Assembly: GCF_024331145.1 (NCBI RefSeq) | Contig: NZ_JANDJO010000005.1 | Span: forward strand, 1 to 46,708 | Length of the DNA: 46,708 nt | Origin: Shimia sp. CNT1-13L.2 | Lineage (GTDB): Bacteria > Pseudomonadota > Alphaproteobacteria > Rhodobacterales > Rhodobacteraceae | Direction: 5' to 3' | In this document: one piece after another, positions 1 to 8,047 of the stretch | How positions within the stretch are numbered: position 1 is the stretch's first letter | How the letters are laid out: each line of letters begins with the position of its first letter | The notes under the pieces: generated by a model | The model's input: the letters and a program-made list of their open reading frames with translations, nothing else | What the model was told of the DNA's origin: nothing | The model's database searches: none | Translations under genes and position numbers: made by a program

Positions 1-136
1 CGATGCCGTTTATGCGGTAGGTCTGCTCCCCGATGACCAGTGTGTCTCCGTCAATCACTCTCACCTGGGCCGATGTGGCGGTGCTGAGCCCAACAAATGC
101 GATCCAAATAGCTAACCAGAAACCGACGCTGCTCAT
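1..136 (-). CDS. Staphylococcal-nuclease-like (thermonuclease family) protein, N-terminal fragment
   Basis: Reading the minus strand from an ATG at 136 gives a hydrophobic N-terminus (MSSVGFWLAIWIAFVGLSTA) that looks like a signal peptide. It is followed by RVIDGDTLVI and YRINGI, the first conserved strand of the SNase fold. The family cleaves DNA or RNA and is often secreted or periplasmic in Rhodobacteraceae. Only about 45 codons lie in the window, so the catalytic Arg and Glu cannot be seen and it cannot be known whether the gene is intact. It is the first object left of the IS-rich zone. It could be island cargo or chromosome, because the left boundary of the island is not visible. Confidence 0.6.
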   Translation of the reverse strand, partial: MSSVGFWLAIWIAFVGLSTATSAQVRVIDGDTLVIGEQTYRINGI

Positions 137-212
137 TGAAAACCCAAATTTACCCTATGTTAAGAGTTTGATCCAAAACTCGGAGACGCCCCGGATTTGA
201 AGGTAGCTCACA

Positions 213-395
213 ATGGACCTAAATCGCTTTGAAACCAATCAGGAGAGAGAGCTGAAAGCAAGAATGCAAATTCTAGAAGAGGCGCTGGCGGAGTATGTTC
301 AGCGTTATGGATGGACTGTGAAGTCTAGAAAGGTCTTCTTGGGTGGCAGAATCGTAAGGAACTGCGGCAGCAAAGTGTACACAAAACTGAATTGA
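213..395 (+). CDS. Small hypothetical protein, possibly truncated
   Basis: This is a 60-codon reading frame with an AAGG motif about nine bases before its ATG. The first 35 or so residues are helix-forming and charged, with a stretch ILEEALAEYVQRYGWT that resembles the start of small uncharacterised Rhodobacteraceae proteins. The rest (GGRIVRNCGSKVYTKLN) looks unrelated. It ends about 25 bases before the end of a decayed IS, so its natural C-terminus may have been replaced. I do not recognise a function. Confidence 0.35.
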   Translation: MDLNRFETNQERELKARMQILEEALAEYVQRYGWTVKSRKVFLGGRIVRNCGSKVYTKLN

Positions 396-421
396 GCAAA
401 TGTAGAATTCATCAGCCCCAC

Positions 422-1040
422 TTGAGTGGTCTAATTTGATAGTTAGTGCGTGACCGGCCTCTGGTCCCTCTGGACGATGGTTTCGGGGCCGTTGGACGGT
501 AGCCCAGCGCAATATGTGGGCGTTTGGTGTTTTTGTCTTTGCTCCATCCTTCAATCAGGATTTGGGCTTCTCTCAGGTTGTTGAAGATTTTGCGATTCAG
601 GAACTCATCCCTAACCGGGTATTGTAGCTTTCGTAACATCCGTTCCCCCAAGAGTGATCCGGGTTCGATGTCAGCCGTCTTTGCACTGACGGCTTTGATT
701 CAGTACCCCAAGGTTTGAGCCGCGAACTTCAGACTATTGTCTGACCATATGTACGACAGCACGCCTCACAGGATGAACAGATCACTCAGCGCATCGATGA
801 CGTTTCCCGAGTTCAGCTTGCGATCCACACGGATTACCAGGCATTCTCAGCTGTATTCGTCGACAATTGTTAGCGTGCGGAACGCCATCCCAGCATTTGT
901 GCGACATAAGGCGAAATCGTACGATCAAACATGGTTGCGGCGCTCTGGCCGAAACGGGTTTCACGAGCCATCATTCAACCAAAGCTGCCCTTGGCTAGGT
1001 TACTTCATTGGCATTTTCAGGCCCTCCTCACAATCCAAGG
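422..1040 (-). mobile_element. Decayed IS3-family element, 3' part of transposase gene
   Basis: The minus strand aligns by eye with the orfB part of the intact IS at 1306-2494, from its terminal inverted repeat (near 422) back to about codon 70 of orfB (near 1040). The longest open piece (412-651) reads [10 protein letters not shown] and NTKRPHIALGYRPTAP, the C-terminal motif block of the DDE transposase. Further upstream the frame is broken by shifts and substitutions, for example in the block matching VWSYDFVHCRTDDGKAFRTL. The divergence is much greater than between the two better-preserved copies, so this is an old remnant. It stops abruptly where the duplicated integrase end begins (1041). 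Confidence 0.7.
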
Positions 1041-1291
1041 AGAGCTTTGCCCCAGCCAGCTTCCTTAGTTTGGCTGAAAAGTTGGCCAGCTTTCGTCTGG
1101 CATAACTACTCCAAGACCTCGCCCTCCTCGACCAACCTGGCGCGCGCCTCGACGAGCGTCCTTGCTCTTTCGAACTCAGGTGTCCCACGCGTGAGAAAAT
1201 GCTGAAGATAATCCAGCATCAACTCCTTCTCCTCATCCAACCATTTCTGCTCGGACCGCATGCGATCGATCAACTCAGCACTCTGACTTTC
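1041..1291 (-). repeat. Left copy of 251-bp direct repeat (integrase 3' end)
   Basis: This stretch aligns without gaps to 23723-23973, with about ten mismatches counted by eye, most of them in the first 55 bases. It covers the last 62 codons of the island integrase plus 65 bases downstream. Both copies have the same orientation. The match stops at 1291, about 15 bases before the IS inverted repeat. Confidence 0.85.
1106..1291 (-). pseudogene. Truncated tyrosine integrase, C-terminal 62 codons only
   Basis: The minus strand encodes SQSAELIDRMRSEQKWLDEE through to LVEEGEVLE, nearly identical to the last 62 residues of the complete integrase at 23788-25413 (differences include S to L, L to F and K to E). 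All catalytic residues lie upstream of this part, so the fragment cannot be active. Its 5' side is cut off by the IS3 element at 1306. It is either the leftover of a second, tandemly integrated related element or a duplication created by IS-mediated rearrangement. Confidence 0.8.
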
Positions 1292-1347
1292 TGGAATGCC
1301 CCAACTGAACTGGTCCACCGCTATGTTTAGGAAACGGAGGACCAAGA

Positions 1348-1626
1348 ATGGCGAACAAGAGACACAAGCCAGAGGAAATAGTTCAGAAGCTGCGGCAGGT
1401 TGATGTGCTTGTCGGTCAAGGGATGATGCGCGCGGATGCGATCCGCGAAGTTCGCATAACCGAGCAGACCTATTATCGTTGGCGCAAGCAATATGGTGGG
1501 ATGGGAACCGACCAACTGAAGGAGCTAAAACGGCTCAAGAAGGAGAACGAACGGTTGCGTAAGGCCGTGTCGGACCTAACCTTGGACAAATTGATCCTGA
1601 AGGAGGCAGCTCGGGGAAACTTCTGA
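1348..1626 (+). CDS. IS3-family transposase OrfA
   Basis: This 92-residue protein has the typical OrfA build. An N-terminal helix-turn-helix (KPEEIVQKLRQVDVLVGQGM through TEQTYYRWRKQYGG) binds the IS ends, and a C-terminal leucine-zipper helix (KELKRLKKENERLRKAVSDL) supports dimerisation. The stop is followed immediately by the orfB frame, which in this family is normally reached by ribosomal frameshifting to make the full OrfAB transposase. A GGAGGA motif sits about six bases before the ATG. Confidence 0.9.
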   Translation: MANKRHKPEEIVQKLRQVDVLVGQGMMRADAIREVRITEQTYYRWRKQYGGMGTDQLKELKRLKKENERLRKAVSDLTLDKLILKEAARGNF

Positions 1627-1670
1627 GCCCCGCCCGCCGGCGAGCCTGCATCGACCTTATCCGCAGCGAG

Positions 1671-2474
1671 ATGAAGGTGTCAGAACGCCGGATCTGTCGG
1701 TTGTTGGGGCAGCATCGATCAACACAACGATATCAGCCACAGGGTCGAGAAGATGAAGAGCAGCTTGTGGAAGACATGATCGAACTGGCTAGGGAGTATG
1801 GCGGCTACGGCTATCGCCGTGTTGCTGCCCTACTGCAAGATGCAGGTTGGCAAGTCAGCACCGGTCGGGTCGAACGGCTGTGGAAGCGGGAGGGGCTGAA
1901 GGTGCCATCGAAACAACCGAAGAAAGGGCGGCTTTGGCTCAATGACGGATCATGCATCCGGCTCAGGTCAGAGCATCGCAACCACGTATGGAGCTACGAC
2001 TTCGTCCACTGCCGCACTGACGATGGCAAGGCGTTCCGGACATTGAACATCCTAGATGAGTTCAGCCGTGAATGCCTGGCGATCCGGGTAAAGCGAAAGC
2101 TGAACTCGACCGATGTGATCGATGCTCTGACCGACCTGTTTATCCTGCGCGGGTCACCTGCATATGTGCGAAGCGACAATGGCCCAGAGTTCATCGCTCA
2201 GGCAGTTCGCGACTGGATCACCGCAGTTGGCGCCAAGACGGCGTACATCGAGCCGGGAAGCCCATGGGAGAACGGTTATGTAGAGAGCTTCAACGCACGT
2301 TTCCGAGACGAACTGCTGACCCGGGAGATCTTCTACTCGCTAAGAGAAGCCCAGATCATCATCGAAGAATGGAGAAAACACTACAACACCAAGCGGCCCC
2401 ACAGTGCCCTAGGATACCGACCGCCGGCACCCGAAACCATCGTCCAGATGGACCAAAGGCCAGTCATGCACTAA
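1671..2474 (+). CDS. IS3-family transposase OrfB (DDE catalytic domain)
   Basis: This is the integrase-core (rve) transposase. The three catalytic acidic residues are visible: D in VWSYDFVH, D in VRSDNGPEF and E in PWENGYVESFN. The C-terminal signature [16 protein letters not shown] follows. The first ATG is at 1671, but the open frame extends upstream to 1623, overlapping the end of orfA. In the copy at 19658 this overlap is a TTGA. Translation probably starts by frameshift or coupling at that point and not at the ATG. The frame is unbroken, so this copy may be active. Confidence 0.88.
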   Translation: MKVSERRICRLLGQHRSTQRYQPQGREDEEQLVEDMIELAREYGGYGYRRVAALLQDAGWQVSTGRVERLWKREGLKVPSKQPKKGRLWLNDGSCIRLRSEHRNHVWSYDFVHCRTDDGKAFRTLNILDEFSRECLAIRVKRKLNSTDVIDALTDLFILRGSPAYVRSDNGPEFIAQAVRDWITAVGAKTAYIEPGSPWENGYVESFNARFRDELLTREIFYSLREAQIIIEEWRKHYNTKRPHSALGYRPPAPETIVQMDQRPVMH

Positions 2475-2507
2475 CAATGAACCTGGACCAGTCAGATCAG
2501 GCTAGCC

Positions 2508-2869
2508 AGAGCCGCCTTCCCTCCCGCGAAGATAGCCATTGGATATTCTCAAATACTGGACGCGCACCGATAAGCGATATGACCCTGACCAAAGCGCTCC
2601 GTGACAACAGAGTCCCAAGCGACACCCCAGGTCGTACAGCAACGGCCCATGGCTTCAGGTCCAGCTTTCGAGATTGGGCGTCAGAACACCAAGTCCCGCG
2701 CGACGTGGCAGAACGAGCCCTCGCTCACACGATCGCAAATGCAACGGAAGCCGCCTATCATCGCACTGATCTATTGGAACAACGGCGCCAAGTTATGCAA
2801 AAATGGGCGGATTACGTAATACCAAGACGCTCAAAGAACGCGGAGTCTGGCGGAGCGTCGTCGAGTTAA
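2508..2869 (+). pseudogene. P4-type tyrosine integrase, C-terminal remnant
   Basis: From about 2508 the plus-strand frame reads ISDMTLTKALR, TAHGFRSSFRDWA, VAERALAHTI and AAYHRTDLLEQRRQVMQKWA, ending at TAA 2869. This is the C-terminal catalytic end of P4/DUF4102-type integrases: the H-x-x-R motif (HGFRSSFRDW), the LAH box and the nucleophile tyrosine in AAYHRTD. The N-terminal three quarters are missing, replaced by the IS at 1306-2494. The frame is open to 2072 only because it runs through the transposase gene in another phase. It is of a different type from the island integrase, so an earlier mobile element was once here. Confidence 0.85.
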
Positions 2870-2943
2870 GCTTCTGTAACTCAAACGGCCTTTACATAAC
2901 CTGCTGAAAGCATGAGATACAACTATCTAGCCTCATCGAAACT

Positions 2944-3102
2944 TTATGACCGAATAAGCCTTCCAACGACAACCTTTCTATCTATTACAACCTCGGCCCG
3001 ACAATCATCAATCATTCGCACCAGGTATCCTTGGGCGAAAATATATTCACCCAAGGTCACAGTTACTAGACGACCTTCTAGAGATCCGTGAGTGGGAGAC
3101 AT
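2944..3102 (-). CDS. Small hypothetical protein with KOW-like pattern
   Basis: Starting at the internal ATG at 3102, which has GAGG six bases upstream, the product is 52 residues. It reads SPTHGSLEGRLVTVTLG, then FAQGYLVRMIDD, then AEVVID and VVVGRLI. Alternating hydrophobic residues with conserved-looking glycines suggest a small beta-barrel like a KOW or SH3 domain. I cannot assign a family with certainty. The frame extends upstream to 3162, but that part looks non-coding. It is isolated between the integrase remnant and the response regulator. Confidence 0.4.
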   Translation of the reverse strand: MSPTHGSLEGRLVTVTLGEYIFAQGYLVRMIDDCRAEVVIDRKVVVGRLIRS

Positions 3103-3162
3103 TGTAACCTCATAGAAATTGCACTGTAAACTCATAGGAATTGCACTATCGCAATTGTACAT

Positions 3163-3471
3163 CAGTGAAGCGTGGCCATGTAAGCAAACTTACGGCGCAC
3201 ATCAGGTATCATTCGATACACAAACACATCGCAGCTTAACGCGGGTCAGAGATGCCCTCACGTTGGAGAGATCAGGAAGATGAGCAAGGCACCCGACAGC
3301 GATAATCTTGGCCCCGGCCAAACAATCAAATGCGTCAAAAAGCTAAACTTTAGATACAAATGCTTACCCAACAAGAACCCACCACCCCCAATGCACATTT
3401 GGTTCGCCATGCGGTTCGTGTTTGGTGCAACATTAAGGCAAAATTGATGAAAAAGATGGATCGCGCAACCA
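3163..3471. other. Intergenic region upstream of the response regulator
   Basis: I see no credible gene in this AT-richer stretch. It must hold the promoter of the response regulator at 3472, but I cannot point to a convincing sigma-70 pair or a ribosomal binding site close to the ATG. The nearest purine-rich motif is in the ATGAAAAAGATGGATCG stretch about 20 to 30 bases upstream. Confidence 0.4.
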
Positions 3472-4092
3472 ATGTCGAGTAATATCTCAGTTCTTCTCGC
3501 AGACGATCACTATTTGATAACAGATATCCTCTCTGCCTTCCTCGAAGCTGAGTCTAACATATCCGTTGATGCAGCTCACACCCTTGAGGAAGCAAAAGAA
3601 AAGTTGCGAGCAGGCAAGCACGACATTGCCCTGATAGACTACAGAATGCCTGGCGTGACAGACACGAGCTTTGTAGGAGAACTTGCAAAAGAATCCCCCA
3701 ATACGAAAATATTGGTCTTCTCTGGCGCCATACCGGATTGGCTCGCGATGCAAATCGTTGAAGCTGGCGCGAGCGGATACATCCCCAAATCCATGTCAGC
3801 CCAATCAATCGTAAACATCATATGCCTCGTAAAATCGGGCCAGAGCTTTATCCCCGCCTCTCTGATGCAATTTGCTAATAAGAAACAAAGAAGCGTGGAG
3901 AGCTTGAGCACGCTCGAGTACCAAATCACGAAAATGATAGCGACCGGTGCAGTCAACAAGGAAATCGCACGAGAGCTCAACTTGTCAGACACGACAGTCA
4001 AGATGCATGTGCGCAGTATTTTTTCCAAGCTCGATGTAAGAAACCGTACAGAAGCAGCCATCAAAGCTCGGCATTTCGGGATTCCAGAGTGA
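3472..4092 (+). CDS. NarL/FixJ-family response regulator (receiver + LuxR HTH)
   Basis: This 206-residue regulator has two domains. Residues 1-120 form a receiver with acidic pair LLADDH, phospho-acceptor Asp in IALIDYRMPG, Ser in LVFSGA and Lys in GYIPKSM, so it looks fully phosphorylatable. Residues 140-200 form a LuxR/GerE helix-turn-helix (LSTLEYQITKMIATGAVNKE, then IARELNLSDTTVKMHVRSIF). The family controls transcription in response to a sensor kinase. No kinase lies in the window. It is the nearest transcription factor to the hfa/ATP-grasp locus. Curli genes are controlled by a LuxR-type regulator (CsgD), so control of the adhesin locus is a reasonable but untested idea. Base composition is low in GC compared with the core. 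Confidence 0.9.
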   Translation: MSSNISVLLADDHYLITDILSAFLEAESNISVDAAHTLEEAKEKLRAGKHDIALIDYRMPGVTDTSFVGELAKESPNTKILVFSGAIPDWLAMQIVEAGASGYIPKSMSAQSIVNIICLVKSGQSFIPASLMQFANKKQRSVESLSTLEYQITKMIATGAVNKEIARELNLSDTTVKMHVRSIFSKLDVRNRTEAAIKARHFGIPE

Positions 4093-4146
4093 AAAAATTT
4101 ATGTCGACTGGTTTGTGGCGCTGACTTTTTTCTTTCTCTGAGCTAC

Positions 4147-4322
4147 CCCCTGAAATTCGGACACTGACGTAAGCTACGATTTGTTGTCTGCTGATCTTCG
4201 ACGAAGAGGAGATTAGAGATGTCGCAACGGAAGCAACATGCGCCTGAGTTCAAGGCGAAGGTGGCGCTTGAGGCGCTGAAGGGTGAGCAGACGGTGGCCG
4301 AACTTGCGAGCCGGTTCGGGGT
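4147..4322 (+). pseudogene. IS3-family OrfA, 5' fragment of a second element type
   Basis: An IS-like terminus (TGAAATTCGGACACTGACGT) is followed at 4219 by an ATG and [15 protein letters not shown], then [20 protein letters not shown]. This is the start of the IS407-type OrfA helix-turn-helix. The frame is cut at 4322 by the inverted repeat of another IS. The rest of this element is not present nearby. Confidence 0.75.
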
Positions 4323-4382
4323 TGACCTGAGCCCCAAGTTTCCTCCAACCTTCGGAGAGTCCTTGGTTTTGGTTTGATGGCG

Positions 4383-5104
4383 TTACGCGGCCAGTTTGTC
4401 CATGTTCATTTTCTCTGCAAATTCCGTCGGTGTCAGGTTGCCCAACGCAGAATGTGGTCTTTGATAGTGGTAATACTCCTGCCATGCTTCCAGCGTTTCA
4501 TGGGCCTCGGCCAGTGAACTGAAAAGCGTTTCATTCAGACATTCGTCACGCAGCTTGCCATTGAAGCTTTCGATGAATGCGTTTTGGGTTGGTTTTCCCG
4601 GCGCGATGTAATGCCAGTCGATCCCGTTGTCTTGAACCCACCGCAGGATGGCCATGCTGGTGAACTCGGTGCCGTTGTCGGAAACGATTGTTCCGGGCGT
4701 CCCGCGTTCGGAAATGATCCGATCTAGCTCTCGCGTGACCCGCAAGCCTGACAGCGATGTATCGGCGACCAGCGCCAGGTTCTCTCTCGTGTGGTCATCC
4801 ACCACGGCCAGGATGCGAAAGCGGCGGCCATCCGTCAGCGCGTCAGATACGAAGTCAAGCGACCACCTTTGGTTCGGTCCATCCGGCACAACCATCGGCC
4901 TTCTGGTGCCCAGAGCTCGCTTCCGTCCGCCCCTCCGACGCACCTGCAGCCTCTCTTCGCGATAGATCCGCCGGAACTTCTTGTGGTTCACTTGCCAGCC
5001 CTGCCGTTCCAACATCACCTGCAGCCGTCGATAACCAAACCGGCGACGCTCTTTGGCGACAGCCTTCATGGCATCTCGCAGCGCCGTGTCATCGTCCCGA
5101 CGAG
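4383..5104 (-). pseudogene. IS3-family transposase OrfB, N-terminally truncated
   Basis: From about residue 14 of the open frame, the product matches OrfB of the IS at 22181-23400 almost residue for residue. It includes [15 protein letters not shown], catalytic D in [11 protein letters not shown] in [10 protein letters not shown] in [13 protein letters not shown] and the C-terminal [10 protein letters not shown] block. The DNA-binding OrfA part and the first codons of OrfB are missing because foreign IS sequence starts at about 5104. The frame continues to 5135 only by running into that foreign sequence. Confidence 0.8.
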
Positions 5105-5874
5105 CCTGTGGGGTTCTTCGGTTTGATCGCTCCACCTACCACTACAAGTCCCGGCGCACCGATCCGGCAGCATTGAAGAAGCGCATAAAGGAGATCTGTG
5201 AAACGCGTGTGCGCTATGGCTATCGCCGGGTGCACTACGTGCTGTGTCGTGAAGGCTGGGAGGTGAACGTGAAGAAAGTCTATCGCATTTACAGGGAGAT
5301 GGGCCTGCAGCTGCGCAACAAGACACCCAAGCGCCGGGTAAAGGCGAAACTGCGTGAGGACCGTAGCGATGCCGTCAGGCCGAACGATGTGTGGGCCATG
5401 GACTTCGTGCATGACCAGCTTGCCACCGGCCGCAAACTACGGGTGCTGACAGTCGTCGATACCTTCTCGAGGGTCGCCCCAGTCATCGATCCGAAATTCA
5501 GCTATCGCGGCGAAGATGTGGTCGCGACACTGGATCGTGTGTGCCGTCGGACCGGTTACCCCAAGACGATACGAGTCGACAACGGCAGCGAGTTTATCTC
5601 GCGCGACATGGATCTCTGGGCCTATCAGCGCGGTGTGATCCTGGACTTCTCACGGCCGGGCAAACCGACCGACAACGCCTTCATCGAGGCGTTTAACTCC
5701 AAGTTCCGGGCGGAGTGTCTGAATGCTCACTGGTTCCTGTCGCTGTCGGATGCTTGCGAAAAGATGGAGGAATGGCGTAGATACTACAACGAGGAGAGAC
5801 CACACAGCGCCATCGGGAACATCCCACCGGCAATGCTGGCAAACTCACATGGCGACACCAGCCCGCCATGCTGA
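5104..5874 (+). pseudogene. IS3-family transposase OrfB of a third type, 5'-truncated
   Basis: The frame from about 5104 reads [20 protein letters not shown], then the HTH-like region RYGYRRVHYVLCREGW. The rve core follows with D in WAMDFVHDQLATG, D in RVDNGSEF and E in NAFIEAFNSKFRAECL, ending with NEERPHSAIGN. All catalytic residues are present. The expected partner OrfA and the element's left end are absent, so it is stranded inside another IS. The open frame starts at 5053 only because it extends into the antisense of the neighbouring transposase. Confidence 0.8.
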
Positions 5875-6081
5875 GAAAAGGCGGGAAACTCTAGCCCTGG
5901 GTGGCGGAAGGTTGGGTACCAGAGCAAAGTCGGGCGGACTCTACACAAAACTGGAGGAGATTCAGGGGCTCAGGTCATAAAGCTCCACGGTCCCCAGCGT
6001 TGCGAAAATTTTTTGCATAGTGTCGGATATAGAGCGCCGGACCAGAAAGCTACGACAGTCTAGCTTGAATGAATTTCGATA

Positions 6082-6588
6082 TCACAGAATATTCACGTGG
6101 GCGCCTTTTCTGACAGTTCCTGAGCTTGCCTGTCTGCGCTGCCATTCAATATTATTCTCAAGCGCAAGAACCACAGCCAGGTCAAGTTTACTAATTCTGA
6201 GCGGCAACTTCAAAGATACGTCGCAGACTGACAGTCGTGACAGCGAGAAATCGTCTCGGCCCAAAATACTCGAGGTAAGAATAATGGCTAGATGAGGGTG
6301 CCTCTCACGAATATCTGCCAAGTCATCAAGAGCATCCTCAAGTTCACAATCGTCTAAATCGACCATGACCAAAACGAGGTCCTTGCGGAATTCAAGGAAT
6401 GGCTTCAAGTTTTGTTGGTCAAGGACAATGACATCTGACCCCTGCGCTCGTGACCAACCAATGAAGTCGGAAAACCCACGTATATTACTTGCTACAAGAG
6501 CCACAGGCGCACCATTCAACAAGCCACTATCGAAACTGCTTGGGTACGCCTTGAGCGTCGACCCGCCAATGATCGTATTCAAGTTCAC
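6082..6588 (-). CDS. Stand-alone degenerate receiver-like protein
   Basis: This 168-residue protein appears to be a single receiver-like domain without an output domain. A Rossmann-like pattern is visible: a first strand VALVASN where the usual acidic pair is missing, VLVMVDLDDCEL with an Asp in the phospho-acceptor position, AIILTSS with a Thr/Ser switch position, and SLKLPLRISKLDL with a Lys. The lack of the acidic pair suggests a pseudo-receiver that may bind partners without phosphorylation, or else a diverged family. It is divergent from the ATP-grasp gene at 6917 and is the second signalling-type protein beside the hfa locus. Family assignment is from fold pattern only. Confidence 0.55.
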   Translation of the reverse strand: MNLNTIIGGSTLKAYPSSFDSGLLNGAPVALVASNIRGFSDFIGWSRAQGSDVIVLDQQNLKPFLEFRKDLVLVMVDLDDCELEDALDDLADIRERHPHLAIILTSSILGRDDFSLSRLSVCDVSLKLPLRISKLDLAVVLALENNIEWQRRQASSGTVRKGAHVNIL

Positions 6589-6916
6589 GGGGGATCTTGT
6601 GGTCTTTGCACCGGACTTGGCACCTTCAGAAATTCGAGATGCATTCTTTCATAGTAACCGCTTTATGCTCTGCATATTTCTTCCCCTTTGGAGTCAAGTT
6701 TACCGCATAGAATGCCCCCTAGACGACTGATCCTTGGGTTTTCGAATGCATCCTTCGATCACCGAAGTGATAATAAGTTCTCGTGGCCCGCCAAAAGGAT
6801 TTAGATCATCTATATTCGGTTGGTAAGACGCCGATCCGCGCATGGTGCACTGGATTTTTTCCGCTCGTGGAAATACTCGAAGCGAGTATCTAACCGCGTG
6901 ATTTAGGAAGGCGAGT
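6589..6916. other. Divergent intergenic region
   Basis: This is about 330 bases between the minus-strand receiver-like gene and the plus-strand ATP-grasp gene. Short open frames exist on both strands, but none has a convincing start or composition. It must contain the divergent promoters. A ribosomal binding site (AAGGCGAG) sits just before the ATG at 6917. I cannot define promoter boxes with confidence. Confidence 0.4.
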
Positions 6917-7978
6917 ATGGCAGGACTCATTTACGAAGCGATACCCGACAATGGATCGACACGGGTCCGCGGCACCAGCACAAATACTGGAGTTACGCTC
7001 GTCTGGCCCAACCGCGCTGTCTTCACTGACAGGATCAAGGGGGAACTCGCCGAACGCGCCGGCACTTTCATCCACTCTGGAACTTCGAACCAAACGATAA
7101 AGCTTTCCTGTGATTGGGTTATTAACAGGCTGGCAGATACAGATGAATACGCCAACAGTCTCGCCGCGCTCTCGGACGCCGCTGGCGACACAGTTCGCAT
7201 CTTCAACCACCCGAATGCGATTGCTGCGTCGCGACGTGATATCAGCTCAAAGCTGCTACTCGGCATCCCAAACCTGGTCGTGCCTAAATGTGTCCGCTTC
7301 GTGCCGGCCAAGCTCAACGACTTCCGACAAGTGTTGTCCGAAAACAGCATGCGCTACCCGGTGCTGGTCCGACCTGCAAGATCACAATCTGGCACAGGCC
7401 TCCATAAAATCGCATCAGACTCCGAGATGCGCGCTTACATGGCGGTAAGAGAATTGGGTATCGCCTACTACATCACCGAATATGTCGATTGCCGCCGGAA
7501 GAATGCCCCGAAACCCTACTCGAAGGTCCGCCTTGCTATTGTCGGCGACGAGATCTTCTTCAGGGGGTTTGGCGAGAGTGACTATTGGAACATCAACCGA
7601 GCTTTCGGTAATGAGCCAAGTGACCAAGATGTGAAAAAGTTTCTATTCCTTGAACAGAAATTCGAAGAGATGACAGGCCTACAGGCTCTTGGCAAGGAGA
7701 TCGCCTCACGAGGGGGTCTTGATTTCTGGGGTGTAGACCTGGGTTACCTCGGCAATGGAAAATACGTCTTATTCGAAGCGAATGCCGCAATGTCCATTCT
7801 TAAGCCTCAAGGTTTGCAACCCAATCAGCAGAAAGCAGTGCTGCCCCTCATTACACGCATCGAGGACGCACTGCGCGCGCACATGGAAAACCCAGATAGA
7901 TGGGTAAACCCGTTCGGCACCGTGACACCGGTAACGATTGGTCGCCAGCACAGGGCTGACACCGTAAAGGCCTCTTGA
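6917..7978 (+). CDS. ATP-grasp ligase, RimK/glutathione-synthetase-like
   Basis: This 353-residue protein has an ATP-grasp fold in its second half. YPVLVRPARSQSGTGLHKI (about residues 155-173) is the ATP-binding strand with a Gly-rich loop. ITEYVDCRRKNAPKPYSKVR is the central acidic strand, and DFWGVDLGY with LFEANAAMSIL carries the metal-binding Asp/Glu/Asn set near the end. ATP-grasp enzymes activate a carboxylate as acyl phosphate and join it to an amine, for example in peptide bonds or amino-acid addition to proteins (RimK). The N-terminal 150 residues contain FNHPNAIAASRRDISSKLLL, a pre-grasp segment. It lies 69 bases before another ATP-grasp gene, probably one transcript. The substrate is unknown. 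Confidence 0.85.
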   Translation: MAGLIYEAIPDNGSTRVRGTSTNTGVTLVWPNRAVFTDRIKGELAERAGTFIHSGTSNQTIKLSCDWVINRLADTDEYANSLAALSDAAGDTVRIFNHPNAIAASRRDISSKLLLGIPNLVVPKCVRFVPAKLNDFRQVLSENSMRYPVLVRPARSQSGTGLHKIASDSEMRAYMAVRELGIAYYITEYVDCRRKNAPKPYSKVRLAIVGDEIFFRGFGESDYWNINRAFGNEPSDQDVKKFLFLEQKFEEMTGLQALGKEIASRGGLDFWGVDLGYLGNGKYVLFEANAAMSILKPQGLQPNQQKAVLPLITRIEDALRAHMENPDRWVNPFGTVTPVTIGRQHRADTVKAS

Positions 7979-8047
7979 TGGGAAGCAGGTAGCAATTGAG
8001 CTACTACCATAGCTGGACAGCCAATCACGTAAACTGATGCGCCTTTC

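Larger units (their letters stand above)
1306..2494 (+). mobile_element. IS3-family insertion sequence, apparently intact
   Basis: The left terminus reads TGAACTGGTCCACC and the right terminus, on the opposite strand, TGACTGGTCCAGG. These are imperfect inverted repeats bracketing two overlapping-frame genes, orfA and orfB, in the standard IS3 layout. A second copy at 19658-20920 shares both termini, and a decayed one lies at 422-1040. The bases CCCCAAC just outside the left end are also shared with the second copy, so the true boundary may be a few bases further out. I see no clear target-site duplication. The element separates an integrase fragment of one type (left) from a fragment of a different integrase (right), which points to IS-mediated deletion or recombination here. 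Confidence 0.85.
4323..5977. mobile_element. Mosaic IS3 element: one IS interrupted by part of another
   Basis: Both outer ends match the complete IS at 22181-23400: TGACCTGAGCCCC at 4323 and GGGGCTCAGGTCA ending at 5977. The left 780 bases encode the C-terminal part of its OrfB on the minus strand. The last 45 bases match its other end. Between about 5104 and 5931 the original orfA and the orfB start are replaced by a plus-strand OrfB piece of a third IS3 type. The junction near 5100 falls where both transposases encode an RR-type motif, which hints at recombination between related elements. None of the three pieces is a complete transposase unit. Confidence 0.8.

Noticed and set aside
179..202. 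CGGAGACG followed by GGATTTGAA, resembling the tRNA-Ser 3' end and a possible left attachment site
   Set aside because: Only 8 identical bases, then a gap and mismatches. It is too short and interrupted to call an attachment repeat.
2072..2869. 265-codon frame joining transposase and integrase sequence
   Set aside because: The first 145 codons are the transposase gene in the wrong phase. Only the part after the IS end is real integrase sequence.
6700..6930. 76-codon minus-strand frame in the divergent intergenic region
   Set aside because: It overlaps the start of the ATP-grasp gene, has no ribosomal binding site and no protein-like pattern.
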